Assembly: GCA_051873875.1 (NCBI GenBank) | Contig: JBJEFI010000056.1 | Coordinates: 1 to 12,444 of the forward strand | Direction of reading: 5' to 3' | Source: JBJEFI01 sp051873875 | GTDB lineage: Bacteria; Bacillota; Bacilli; Bacillales; Bacillaceae_G | DNA length: 12,444 bases | Shown here: piece after piece, positions 6,990-12,444 of the stretch | How positions within the stretch are numbered: the first letter of the stretch is position 1 | Layout: the number at the start of each line of letters is the position of its first letter | Translations under genes and position numbers: made by a program | The notes under the pieces: model-generated | Seen by the model: the letters and a program-made list of their open reading frames with translations, nothing else | Told to the model about the DNA's origin: nothing | The model's database searches: none

Positions 6990-7658
6990 ATGACAAAAGA
7001 AGTAAAAGCATTTATTTTTGATTTAGATGGCGTTATTACAGATACAGCTGAGTATCATTTCTTAGCATGGCAACAACTTGGTAAAGATTTAGGTATTGAT
7101 TTCGATCGTGAATTTAACGAAACATTAAAAGGTGTAGACCGTATGGAATCGTTAAACCGTATTTTACGTAGTGGGAATCGTGAAAATGACTTTACGCAAG
7201 AAGAAAAAGAAGCATTAGCAACGAAGAAAAACAATCACTACGTTACATTTATTGAGCGTATTACAGAAAAAGATATCTTACCTAACATTGAACAATTATT
7301 AAAAGATTTAAAAGAAAATAATTACAAAATTGCATTAGCATCTGCAAGTAAAAATGCAATCCCTGTATTAGAACGCTTAGGCTTACTTTCTTACTTTGAC
7401 CATGTTGTAAATGCGGCAGAAGTAGCAAAAAGTAAGCCAGATCCAGAAGTATTCTTAAAAGGAGCTGCAGCTGTTGGTGTGGACCCATCTGAGTGTATCG
7501 GTGTAGAAGATGCAGAGGCTGGTGTAGAAGCAATCAAATCAGCTGGTATGTATGCAGTAGCAATCGGAGATGCAGCAATCTTATCAAGAGCAGACTATAT
7601 CGTATCTGCTACTTCTGAATTAACGTTACAATCCATTTTAGACGCTTACCAGAAATAA
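6990..7658 (+). CDS. pgmB: Beta-phosphoglucomutase
   Basis: This HAD-superfamily enzyme converts beta-glucose 1-phosphate, the product of GH65 phosphorylases, to glucose 6-phosphate through a beta-glucose 1,6-bisphosphate intermediate. Its 222 aa match the family length. Visible catalytic parts are DLDGVITDT with nucleophile D11 and acid/base D13, the cap-domain GVDR at 48-51 (R51), phosphate-binding SAS at 118-120, KSKPDP with K149, and the magnesium-binding pair E173-D174 in GVEDAEAG. The start is set by AGAGGAG 7 bases before the ATG. It lies 120 bases after the phosphorylase stop with no promoter that I can see between them, so the two genes probably form one operon. The pairing explains the flux: one phosphorolysis yields a sugar phosphate without spending ATP. 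Confidence 0.95.
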   Translation: MTKEVKAFIFDLDGVITDTAEYHFLAWQQLGKDLGIDFDREFNETLKGVDRMESLNRILRSGNRENDFTQEEKEALATKKNNHYVTFIERITEKDILPNIEQLLKDLKENNYKIALASASKNAIPVLERLGLLSYFDHVVNAAEVAKSKPDPEVFLKGAAAVGVDPSECIGVEDAEAGVEAIKSAGMYAVAIGDAAILSRADYIVSATSELTLQSILDAYQK

Positions 7659-7680
7659 AAAGGTAGAAATGGTATTTATT

Positions 7681-7720
7681 TCAACAAAAATCTTTTCGTT
7701 TATGAAAAGATTTTTGTTGA
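7681..7720 (+). terminator. Probable terminator after the beta-phosphoglucomutase gene
   Basis: Bases 7681-7697 and 7704-7720 form a perfect 17-bp inverted repeat with the loop GTTTAT. The right arm contains the T-run (7711-7715). The stem is poor in GC, so termination may be partial. The -35 box of the regulator promoter begins inside the right arm, so the two transcription units are tightly packed. Confidence 0.6.
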
Positions 7721-7745
7721 AAGCGCTTTTCATTTATGTTTTAAT
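7717..7745 (+). promoter_or_regulatory. Sigma-A promoter of the LacI-family regulator gene
   Basis: TTGAAA (7717-7722) and TTTAAT (7740-7745) have a 17-base spacer, identical in hexamers and spacing to the phosphorylase and binding-protein promoters. A start near 7752 would leave a short leader of about 34 bases that contains the operator. Confidence 0.65.
7718..7732 (+). promoter_or_regulatory. Cre-like palindrome overlapping the regulator promoter
   Basis: TGAAAGCGCTTTTCA resembles a strong CcpA site (TGAAAGCGYTTTCA) but is one base longer in the right half. It covers part of the -35 box and the spacer, so binding would repress the regulator gene. The extra base makes this a weaker call than the site at 4286. 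Confidence 0.4.
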
Positions 7746-7756
7746 GTATGTGAGAA

Positions 7757-7770
7757 TTAAAACGTTTTGA
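7757..7770 (+). promoter_or_regulatory. LacI-family operator in the regulator leader (autoregulation)
   Basis: AAAACGTTTT (7759-7768) is a perfect palindrome centred 23.5 bp after the first base of the -10 box and just before the ribosome binding site. It is the same core as at the structural genes, so the regulator probably controls its own synthesis. Confidence 0.6.
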
Positions 7771-7785
7771 AAGGTGTTATGGCGT

Positions 7786-8805
7786 ATGGTTACAATAAAA
7801 GATTTAGCCAAAAGAGCCAACGTTTCTGTTACAACCGTTTCTAGAGCATTAAATGGCTACTCTGATGTTAGTGAAAAAACGAGAAAGCGAATTTTACAGT
7901 TAGCAGAAGAAATGAACTATACACCCAATGCATTAGCAAGAAGCTTAGTAACAAAAGAAACGAAGGTAATTGGATGTGTGTTATCTAGTTTTGAACGTTC
8001 ATCGGCAAAGGATGGAATTATCTACGAGTTGATGTGCGGGATTAACGATAGTTTAACGGAACTAGGGTACGATTTCGTTATTTTAACAATGAACACAATG
8101 AGTAAAAATAGAAAATCATTGGCTCAATTAGTTGCAGAACGAAGAGTAGATGGATTAATTGTACAAGGTTTTCGTGTAAATGATCCAGCAATTAATGACT
8201 TTATTCAAAGTGATACACCAAGTGTATTCATCGATATGCTTCGTGAAAATAAAAATGTATCTAGCGTATCATCCTTAGATGTAGACAGTGCCAAACAAGC
8301 AGTAAGGTTACTGTTGCATAAAGGTCATCGTAATATTGTTTATATTAGTGGGCATGAAGCAGCAGAAGTAAGTAAACAACGTTTAGAAGGATATAAGCAA
8401 GCATTAGAAGAATTTGGCATACCTTTTAGAGAAGAATATGTGTTAAATGGTCAGTTCTTAGAAGAAGTTGCTTATAAGCAAATGGTTGCCTTTTTATTAC
8501 AACACCCAGAAGTGACTGCTTGTTTTGCAGGTTCAGACTTAATGGCAATTGGAGCAATTAAGGCGTGTAAGGAATTAAATAAAAAAATTCCTGAAGACAT
8601 ATCGATAATTGGATTTGATGATATTCCATTAGCTTCTTATGTCACACCACCATTAACGACCATTCAACAAAAGCACTACGAAAAAGGTTATGAAGCAGCA
8701 AAGCTTGTTGTAGAGTTACTTCAGGACAAAGTTTCAACTACTACGAGATATATACAAAATGAATTAGTAATAAGAGATTCAGTTGGAAATTGCCCTGAAA
8801 AATAA
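7786..8805 (+). CDS. LacI/GalR-family transcriptional regulator of the alpha-glucoside locus
   Basis: This 339-aa DNA-binding regulator has the usual layout. The N-terminal helix-turn-helix begins MVTIKDLAKRANVS, with the recognition helix VTTVSRALNG at 15-24. A hinge with the YTPNALARSL motif lies at 45-54. A periplasmic-binding-protein-like sensor domain of about 280 aa follows, including VDGLIVQG near 121-128, GHRNIVYISG near 180-189 and DISIIGFDDIPLASYVTPPLTT near 271-292. I start it at the ATG at 7786, where family proteins begin; an in-frame GTG four codons upstream lacks a ribosome binding site. AAAGG lies 11 bases before the ATG. The gene sits between the catabolic pair and the permeases, and six palindromes around the locus are its likely targets. 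By analogy with MalR-type proteins it is probably a repressor released by the sugar or a phosphorylated derivative; the ligand is not readable. CcpA itself is less likely, given the local context and a sensor sequence I do not recognise as CcpA. Confidence 0.93.
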   Translation: MVTIKDLAKRANVSVTTVSRALNGYSDVSEKTRKRILQLAEEMNYTPNALARSLVTKETKVIGCVLSSFERSSAKDGIIYELMCGINDSLTELGYDFVILTMNTMSKNRKSLAQLVAERRVDGLIVQGFRVNDPAINDFIQSDTPSVFIDMLRENKNVSSVSSLDVDSAKQAVRLLLHKGHRNIVYISGHEAAEVSKQRLEGYKQALEEFGIPFREEYVLNGQFLEEVAYKQMVAFLLQHPEVTACFAGSDLMAIGAIKACKELNKKIPEDISIIGFDDIPLASYVTPPLTTIQQKHYEKGYEAAKLVVELLQDKVSTTTRYIQNELVIRDSVGNCPEK

Positions 8806-8826
8806 AAAAATTTTTTTAAACAAAAA

Positions 8827-8841
8827 CCAAAACGTTTAAGT
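8827..8841 (+). promoter_or_regulatory. LacI-family operator upstream of the permease genes
   Basis: CCAAAACGTTTAAGT has the common core AAACGTTT with a central CG at 8833-8834. All 15 bases recur exactly at 11356-11370 before the binding-protein gene, and the larger CAAAAACCAAAACGTTT matches the phosphorylase O1 site. No TTGAAA-17-TTTAAT promoter lies at the expected distance upstream. Confidence 0.55.
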
Positions 8842-8856
8842 AGATTAAATATAGAA

Positions 8857-8908
8857 ATTATTTTTCTAATAAATAGTAAAAATAATATTTATTTATTAGA
8901 AAAATAAT
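8857..8908. repeat. 19-bp near-pure-AT inverted repeat
   Basis: Bases 8857-8875 and 8890-8908 are perfect reverse complements separated by 14 bases, and each arm has a single G:C pair. As RNA it would be a long weak hairpin. It could end the regulator transcript or be a remnant of an insertion. No flanking direct repeat or transposase supports the second idea. Confidence 0.6.
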
Positions 8909-8942
8909 ATCTTAAATAGAAAGTGGCATAATTTCAAGTGGG

Positions 8943-9065
8943 ATGAAAAATAAGAGAAAAAAGGAAGCGTTGTTATCTTATTTGATGATGTTATTAGTAA
9001 CAGTGACAAAATGTTCCTTTGATAATATGCAAACGAATAAAGTTGCGCATATTACAGTTTTATAA
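8943..9065 (+). pseudogene. 40-codon lipoprotein-like frame, possible remnant of a sugar-binding protein gene
   Basis: The frame runs from ATG 8943 to TAA 9063-9065. It starts with a basic stretch (MKNKRKKEA), then a hydrophobic core (LLSYLMMLLVTV), then TKC at residues 23-25, then a polar spacer and a beta-strand-like end (KVAHITVL). That order is the N-terminus of an ABC solute-binding lipoprotein: signal peptide, lipid cysteine, linker, first strand. The lipobox is poor, with lysine just before the cysteine, and no good ribosome binding site precedes it (GTGGG abuts the ATG). It lies 68 bases before the permease start, where a binding-protein gene is usual. I read it as a decayed stub. A functional short peptide or a chance frame remain possible. 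Confidence 0.35.
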
Positions 9066-9133
9066 GCAGAATGTGTCAATGTGATTAGTTGTATGTAAAG
9101 GCAGTTTTAGAGTTGAGAAGGAGGGTTTTAAAA

Positions 9134-10111
9134 ATGAATGTAGTACAAGCATCAGTGGTTAGACAAACAGTGGATAATACTGAATTAGAGCCAAAAAATA
9201 CAAACAACAATAAAAAGAAGCAAAGTATTTGGAAAAATCCTCGTAAACGAAACGAATTAGTGGCGGCAGGGGTGTTATTATCACCAGCAATTCTTTTAAT
9301 TTTAACGTTTGTAATTGGACCAATTATTTATGCATTCTTTTTAAGTTTTAGAGACTTTAATATGCTAAAACCACAAGCATCAGAGTTTGTTGGTATAGCT
9401 AACTATACAAATTTATTTAAAGATCCATTATTCCTACAGTCATTATGGAATACATTTAAGTATTCAATTATCGTAGTACCAGTACAAACAGTTATCGCTT
9501 TATTATTAGCGGTTGCTGCAAACCAAAAGTTACGTGGAAAAACATTTTTCCGAGTGGCCTATTACATTCCGGCAGTTACATCAGCAGTAGCATCAGCGGC
9601 AATTTTCATGGTGTTATTTAATAAAAATGGTGTAGCAAACGTACTTTTAGAGAAAATTGGATTCGAGCCAGTAAGTTGGTTTGCTGATCCAAAATTCGCA
9701 TTACCATTAGCAATGATTATGGCGATCTGGTCAACAGTCGGAACACAAATGCTTATCTTCTTAGCAGGTTTACAAGATATTCCGCATTCATTATATGAAG
9801 CAGCGGATGTAGATGGTGCAACAAAGCTACAACAATTATGGCATATTACAGTTCCAATGTTACGTGGAAAAACGATATTTGTTGTTATCACAGGTCTTAT
9901 TAGTACATTACAAATGTTTGACCAAGCGTATATTATCTCTGGTGGACAAGGTGGTCCTCTTGGTTCAACAATGACAGTCGTTCTTTTCTTATATAACAAA
10001 GCCTTTAAAGAAAACCTAATGGGATATGGAGCTGCAGCAGCGTTCGTTCTGTTCTTCATTATTTTCACATTAACGGTTCTTCAAAAGAAATTCTTTAAAG
10101 ATGAAGTATAA
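9134..10111 (+). CDS. CUT1-type ABC sugar transporter permease, MalF-like
   Basis: This 325-aa inner-membrane subunit forms half of the translocation channel of a carbohydrate importer. I start it at 9134, where GGAGGG lies 8 bases before the ATG; an in-frame upstream ATG at 9089 has no such site. A charged cytosolic N-terminus (about residues 1-40, with an NNNKKK stretch) is followed by helices near 41-72, 108-130, 138-163, 190-214, 245-263 and 295-316. The EAA loop that docks the ATPase is intact: YEAADVDGAT at 221-230 (E222, A223, A224, G228), ending in VPML near 240-243. There is no long periplasmic P2 insertion like that of E. coli MalF, as is usual for Gram-positive members. The partner permease starts 12 bases after the stop, so the two are translated together. 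Confidence 0.93.
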   Translation: MNVVQASVVRQTVDNTELEPKNTNNNKKKQSIWKNPRKRNELVAAGVLLSPAILLILTFVIGPIIYAFFLSFRDFNMLKPQASEFVGIANYTNLFKDPLFLQSLWNTFKYSIIVVPVQTVIALLLAVAANQKLRGKTFFRVAYYIPAVTSAVASAAIFMVLFNKNGVANVLLEKIGFEPVSWFADPKFALPLAMIMAIWSTVGTQMLIFLAGLQDIPHSLYEAADVDGATKLQQLWHITVPMLRGKTIFVVITGLISTLQMFDQAYIISGGQGGPLGSTMTVVLFLYNKAFKENLMGYGAAAAFVLFFIIFTLTVLQKKFFKDEV

Positions 10112-10123
10112 GGAGGAAGAGAG

Positions 10124-10957
10124 ATGAAAAAGCAATCAATATTTTCAAAAGTATCTGGAAAAACATTTTTCTATATTGTGACAATCGGATATGCGATTAT
10201 TGCGTTATTCCCGTTTGCTTGGTCGATTTATACATCCCTTCGTCCAACGACGGAAGCATTCAAAATGAACCTAGATTTTTCAAATCTATCGTTAGATAGC
10301 TATAAAGAAATGTTAACGAATTTACCGATTTTACGTTGGTACTTTAACAGTACGGTCGTTGCAGTTGCCGTTACGTTACTTAGTGTAATGGTTAACTCAA
10401 TGGCAGGATACGCATTAGCGCGTATTAAATTCCCAGGAAGAAACGTAATGTTCTTTGTGATTGTAGGGGTTATGATGATTCCAGCTCAAATCACAATGAT
10501 TCCAACATATATGATTTTAAGTAAAATGGAATTAGTTAATACGTACACTGGTTTAATTATTCCGTTTATATTTAGTGCATTTAACGTATATATGATGCGT
10601 CAATTCTTCTTAAGTTTACCAGTTTCATTAGAGGAAGCTGCAGAATTAGATGGAATGACACGTTTACAAATCTTCTTTAAAATTGCATTACCATTAGCGC
10701 GTCCAGCGTTAACGACAATTACAATTATGACATTTATGGGAAGCTGGAATAACTTCTTATTCCCGAACTTATTAACAACAGAACAAGACATGTATACATT
10801 AACAGTAGGTATGGCATCGTTAAATAACCAATACTACTCATTCCCGAACCAAACAATGGCAGGGGCAATGTTCTTGTCTATTCCAATGATCTTATTCTTC
10901 TTAGTATTCCAACGTTTCTTCATTGAAGGTGCGGCAAATACAGGTGGAAAAGAATAA
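10124..10957 (+). CDS. CUT1-type ABC sugar transporter permease, MalG-like
   Basis: This 277-aa second channel subunit has the standard MalG length. AAGGAGG precedes the ATG. Helices are visible near 14-38, 74-98, 107-130, 141-162, 198-214 and 245-264. The EAA loop is EEAAELDGMTRLQIFFKIALP at 170-190, with E171, A172, A173, G177 and P190 in place. The NQTMAGAMF segment near 242-250 lies just before the last helix, as in the family. The gene is the last of its transcript, since a strong terminator begins about 50 bases after the stop. No ATPase gene follows. In Bacillus, sugar importers of this class often share one ATPase encoded elsewhere (MsmX type), which is probably the case here. Confidence 0.93.
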   Translation: MKKQSIFSKVSGKTFFYIVTIGYAIIALFPFAWSIYTSLRPTTEAFKMNLDFSNLSLDSYKEMLTNLPILRWYFNSTVVAVAVTLLSVMVNSMAGYALARIKFPGRNVMFFVIVGVMMIPAQITMIPTYMILSKMELVNTYTGLIIPFIFSAFNVYMMRQFFLSLPVSLEEAAELDGMTRLQIFFKIALPLARPALTTITIMTFMGSWNNFLFPNLLTTEQDMYTLTVGMASLNNQYYSFPNQTMAGAMFLSIPMILFFLVFQRFFIEGAANTGGKE

Positions 10958-11005
10958 AGTGAAACGATCACTAATCGTTAGTTAAATAGCTAAAGAAATA
11001 GTAAT

Positions 11006-11053
11006 AAATAACCCAAAAATGGATGAATCAGAAATCCGTCTTTGGGTTATTTT
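11006..11053 (+). terminator. Intrinsic terminator after the permease genes
   Basis: AAATAACCCAAA (11006-11017) and TTTGGGTTATTT (11041-11052) are perfect complements, with an additional inner pairing GGAT/ATCC. The RNA ends in a T-rich run. It separates the permeases from the binding-protein gene, which therefore needs its own promoter. Confidence 0.85.
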
Positions 11054-11192
11054 ATTTGTATAAGTGATATCAAGTTGCTAGGGGAGTTTTTTGTTGAGGT
11101 TATAGTCATCAAAAGTAACGAGAGCAGGGAGTTTAATATTTACTGGTAAATTTTTTCATAAAATATTAATGAAAAAAATAATAAAAATAATA

Positions 11193-11221
11193 TTGAAAAG
11201 GCTTTAATATTATGGTTTAAT
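11193..11221 (+). promoter_or_regulatory. Sigma-A promoter of the solute-binding protein gene
   Basis: TTGAAA (11193-11198) and TTTAAT (11216-11221) are 17 bases apart, the same as at the phosphorylase and regulator genes. The start would fall near 11228, just before the operator, and the leader would be about 195 bases, similar to the phosphorylase leader. Confidence 0.65.
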
Positions 11222-11235
11222 AATATTGTAGAAAC

Positions 11236-11254
11236 CGAAACGTTTTCGAAAACG
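11236..11254 (+). promoter_or_regulatory. LacI-family operator O1 of the binding-protein gene
   Basis: CGAAACGTTTTCG (11236-11248) overlaps a second, perfect palindrome, CGTTTTCGAAAACG (11241-11254). The first CG (11241-11242) is centred 25.5 bp after the first base of the -10 box, exactly as at phosphorylase O1. The overlapping palindromes could accept a dimer in either of two registers. Confidence 0.65.
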
Positions 11255-11355
11255 ATATTTTGTAAGCAGTTTCTTGGCGGATGTAGTATTACAAAATAAA
11301 TGATTTAAGAAGTCCATTGAGACATTGAGAGATGGATACTTTTTTCGGAAAATAC

Positions 11356-11370
11356 CCAAAACGTTTAAGT
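11356..11370 (+). promoter_or_regulatory. LacI-family operator O2 of the binding-protein gene
   Basis: CCAAAACGTTTAAGT is identical in all 15 bases to the site before the permease genes. It is centred 121 bp after O1 in the leader, mirroring the two-operator layout of the phosphorylase gene. Confidence 0.55.
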
Positions 11371-11421
11371 TAAGGCGTTTTTGAAAAGAGTTTCGTAAAC
11401 AAATTTTAGAGGTGAAACAAA

Positions 11422-12444
11422 ATGAAGAAAAAGGTGTTAGCATCAGTATTAGTAGGAACGATGGCACTAGGTGGCCTAGTTGGTTGTTCATCAAACGACA
11501 AAGGGACAGACAAGGCAAAAGGTGAAAAAGTTACATTGAAGTTAGCTCACTTTGCTGACCCAGCCGAAGTAAAAATCGTTAATGAGCAAGTTAAAAAATT
11601 CGAGGAAGCAAATCCAAATATCGATGTTGTAACAGAGCCTATTACAGGAGATTTCTTTGAAGTATTAAAAACACGCATGGCATCAAATAATGAACCAGAT
11701 GTATTCTATATGGATATCTTCCAAACAGATTCATTTGTAGATGCAGATCGTTTATTACCTTTAGATGAGTACATTGCAAAAGAAGAAATTGATCAATTTC
11801 AGCCTAACTTAGTAAGCGCATTCACTGGTGATGAAGATCAAAAATTATACGGCGTACCAAAAGATTACAATACATTAGTACTTTATTATAATAAAAAGAT
11901 GTTTAAAGATGCTGGCTTACAACCACCAACAACATGGGATGAGTTAAAATCAGCAGCTAAAACATTAACAAAAGGTAAGGTAAAAGGATTATCATTACAA
12001 AATGAACTTCCACGTTTCCAACCATTTATTTTCTCAGCTGGTGGTCAAATGATGAAAGATAACAAACCAGTTGTAAATACACCAGAAGCACAAGAAGCAT
12101 TAGAATTCTGGTCATCTTTATTTGAAGAAGGCGTTGCAGCTACTCCAAAAGACTTAGGTGTAGGCTGGGATGGAGATGCTTTCGCACAAGAAATGGTAGC
12201 AATGACAGTTGAAGGTGGATGGATGATCCATTCATTAAAAGAACAAGCTCCAGATTTAGATTACGGAATGGTACAATTACCAGTTAAGAAAGACCCAGCA
12301 TCAATGATGTTCACAGTAGCATATTCAGCTTCTAAAAACACAAAACATCCAGAAGAAGCTGCTAAATTAATTGAGTTCTTAACAAGTGAAGAATCACAAA
12401 AACTTACAGTTGAAGAAGGACGTGCAATGCCATCTCGTACAGCA
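11422..12444 (+). CDS. ABC sugar-binding lipoprotein (extracellular solute-binding protein, CUT1 type), 3' partial
   Basis: The frame is open from the ATG at 11422 to the window end (341 codons); about 70-90 further residues would be expected for this family. It begins with a lipoprotein signal peptide: MKKK, a hydrophobic core and the lipobox LVGC with the lipid-modified cysteine at residue 22, so the protein is anchored on the outer face of the membrane. The body shows family marks: VTLKLAHFADPAE early, KFEEANPNIDV, NNEPDVFYMD, LYGVPKDYNTLVLYYNKKMF, TTWDELKSAAKTL, and MTVEGGWMIHSL followed by the KHPEEAAKLIEFL helix. It should deliver sugar to the two permeases encoded just upstream. It has its own promoter, two operators and an AGAGGTG ribosome binding site, allowing the higher expression usual for binding proteins. 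The sugar cannot be read from the sequence. Confidence 0.93.
   Translation, partial: MKKKVLASVLVGTMALGGLVGCSSNDKGTDKAKGEKVTLKLAHFADPAEVKIVNEQVKKFEEANPNIDVVTEPITGDFFEVLKTRMASNNEPDVFYMDIFQTDSFVDADRLLPLDEYIAKEEIDQFQPNLVSAFTGDEDQKLYGVPKDYNTLVLYYNKKMFKDAGLQPPTTWDELKSAAKTLTKGKVKGLSLQNELPRFQPFIFSAGGQMMKDNKPVVNTPEAQEALEFWSSLFEEGVAATPKDLGVGWDGDAFAQEMVAMTVEGGWMIHSLKEQAPDLDYGMVQLPVKKDPASMMFTVAYSASKNTKHPEEAAKLIEFLTSEESQKLTVEEGRAMPSRTA

Larger units (their letters stand above)
8806..9133 (+). other. Gap between regulator and permease genes holding an operator, an AT inverted repeat and a lipoprotein-like remnant
   Basis: This 328-base gap contains an A7T7 run just after the regulator stop (8804-8817), one operator, a 19-bp inverted repeat and a 40-codon frame, each listed separately. 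TGCAAACGAATAAA (9028-9041) is one base away from a cre match. I could not find a convincing promoter with the hexamers used elsewhere, so the permeases may be read from a divergent or decayed promoter, or by read-through from the regulator gene. Confidence 0.6.
11054..11421 (+). other. Control region of the solute-binding protein gene
   Basis: This 368-base stretch has no gene that I can support. It carries an AT-rich block (about 11150-11230), the promoter and two operators listed separately, and the ribosome binding site AGAGGTG at 11408-11414, 7 bases before the start codon. A minus-strand frame spanning 11210-11518 is only the shadow of the AT-rich region and the signal-peptide codons. 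Confidence 0.7.

Noticed and set aside
8804..8820. A7T7 run after the regulator gene as a terminator
   Set aside because: There is no GC-containing stem; it is an AT tract that could bend DNA but is not a recognisable terminator.
9562..10068. 168-aa minus-strand frame inside the first permease gene
   Set aside because: It is fully antisense to a well-conserved permease including its EAA loop; the frame is a by-product of codon use.
11210..11518. 102-aa minus-strand frame
   Set aside because: It overlaps the promoter, operators and signal-peptide codons of the binding-protein gene on the other strand and has no similarity that I recognise.

Overview
The window is AT-rich DNA of a Gram-positive Firmicute, most likely a Bacillus-like genus. 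The signs are strong AGGAGG-type ribosome binding sites, sigma-A type promoters, a thermolysin-class neutral protease, a Bacillus-style tandem glycine riboswitch, a lipoprotein sugar-binding protein and sequences resembling CcpA (cre) sites. I cannot name the species. I see no RNA genes, CRISPR array, insertion sequence or prophage.

Left part (1-3840). The window opens with the last codons of a short-chain dehydrogenase-like gene and its terminator. Two minus-strand genes follow. One is a secreted M4 metalloprotease made as a pre-pro-enzyme. The other is an AgcS-family sodium:amino-acid symporter. The symporter leader carries a tandem glycine riboswitch followed by an intrinsic terminator, so glycine is its probable substrate.

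Right part (about 4280-12444). This is an alpha-glucoside uptake and phosphorolysis locus, all on the plus strand: a GH65 disaccharide phosphorylase, beta-phosphoglucomutase, a LacI-family regulator, two CUT1-type ABC permeases and, after a terminator, a lipoprotein solute-binding protein cut by the window end. The inferred pathway is capture by the lipoprotein, import by the permeases (no ATPase gene is in the window), cytosolic phosphorolysis to beta-glucose 1-phosphate plus an acceptor, and conversion to glucose 6-phosphate. GH65 genes are often labelled maltose phosphorylase. This one lacks the acceptor loop that I recall from characterised maltose phosphorylases, so kojibiose, nigerose, trehalose or a glucosyl-polyol are better candidate substrates.

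Regulation of the right part is unusually legible. Six copies of an operator-like palindrome centred on AAACGTTT lie in front of the phosphorylase (2), regulator (1), permeases (1) and binding protein (2). Three promoters have the same hexamers and spacing (TTGAAA-17-TTTAAT), each with an operator centred 23.5-25.5 bp downstream of the first base of the -10 box. The place where a binding-protein gene is normally found, just before the permeases, holds only a 40-codon frame resembling a decayed lipoprotein N-terminus. This suggests that the original binding-protein gene was lost and that its role is now taken by the gene downstream.
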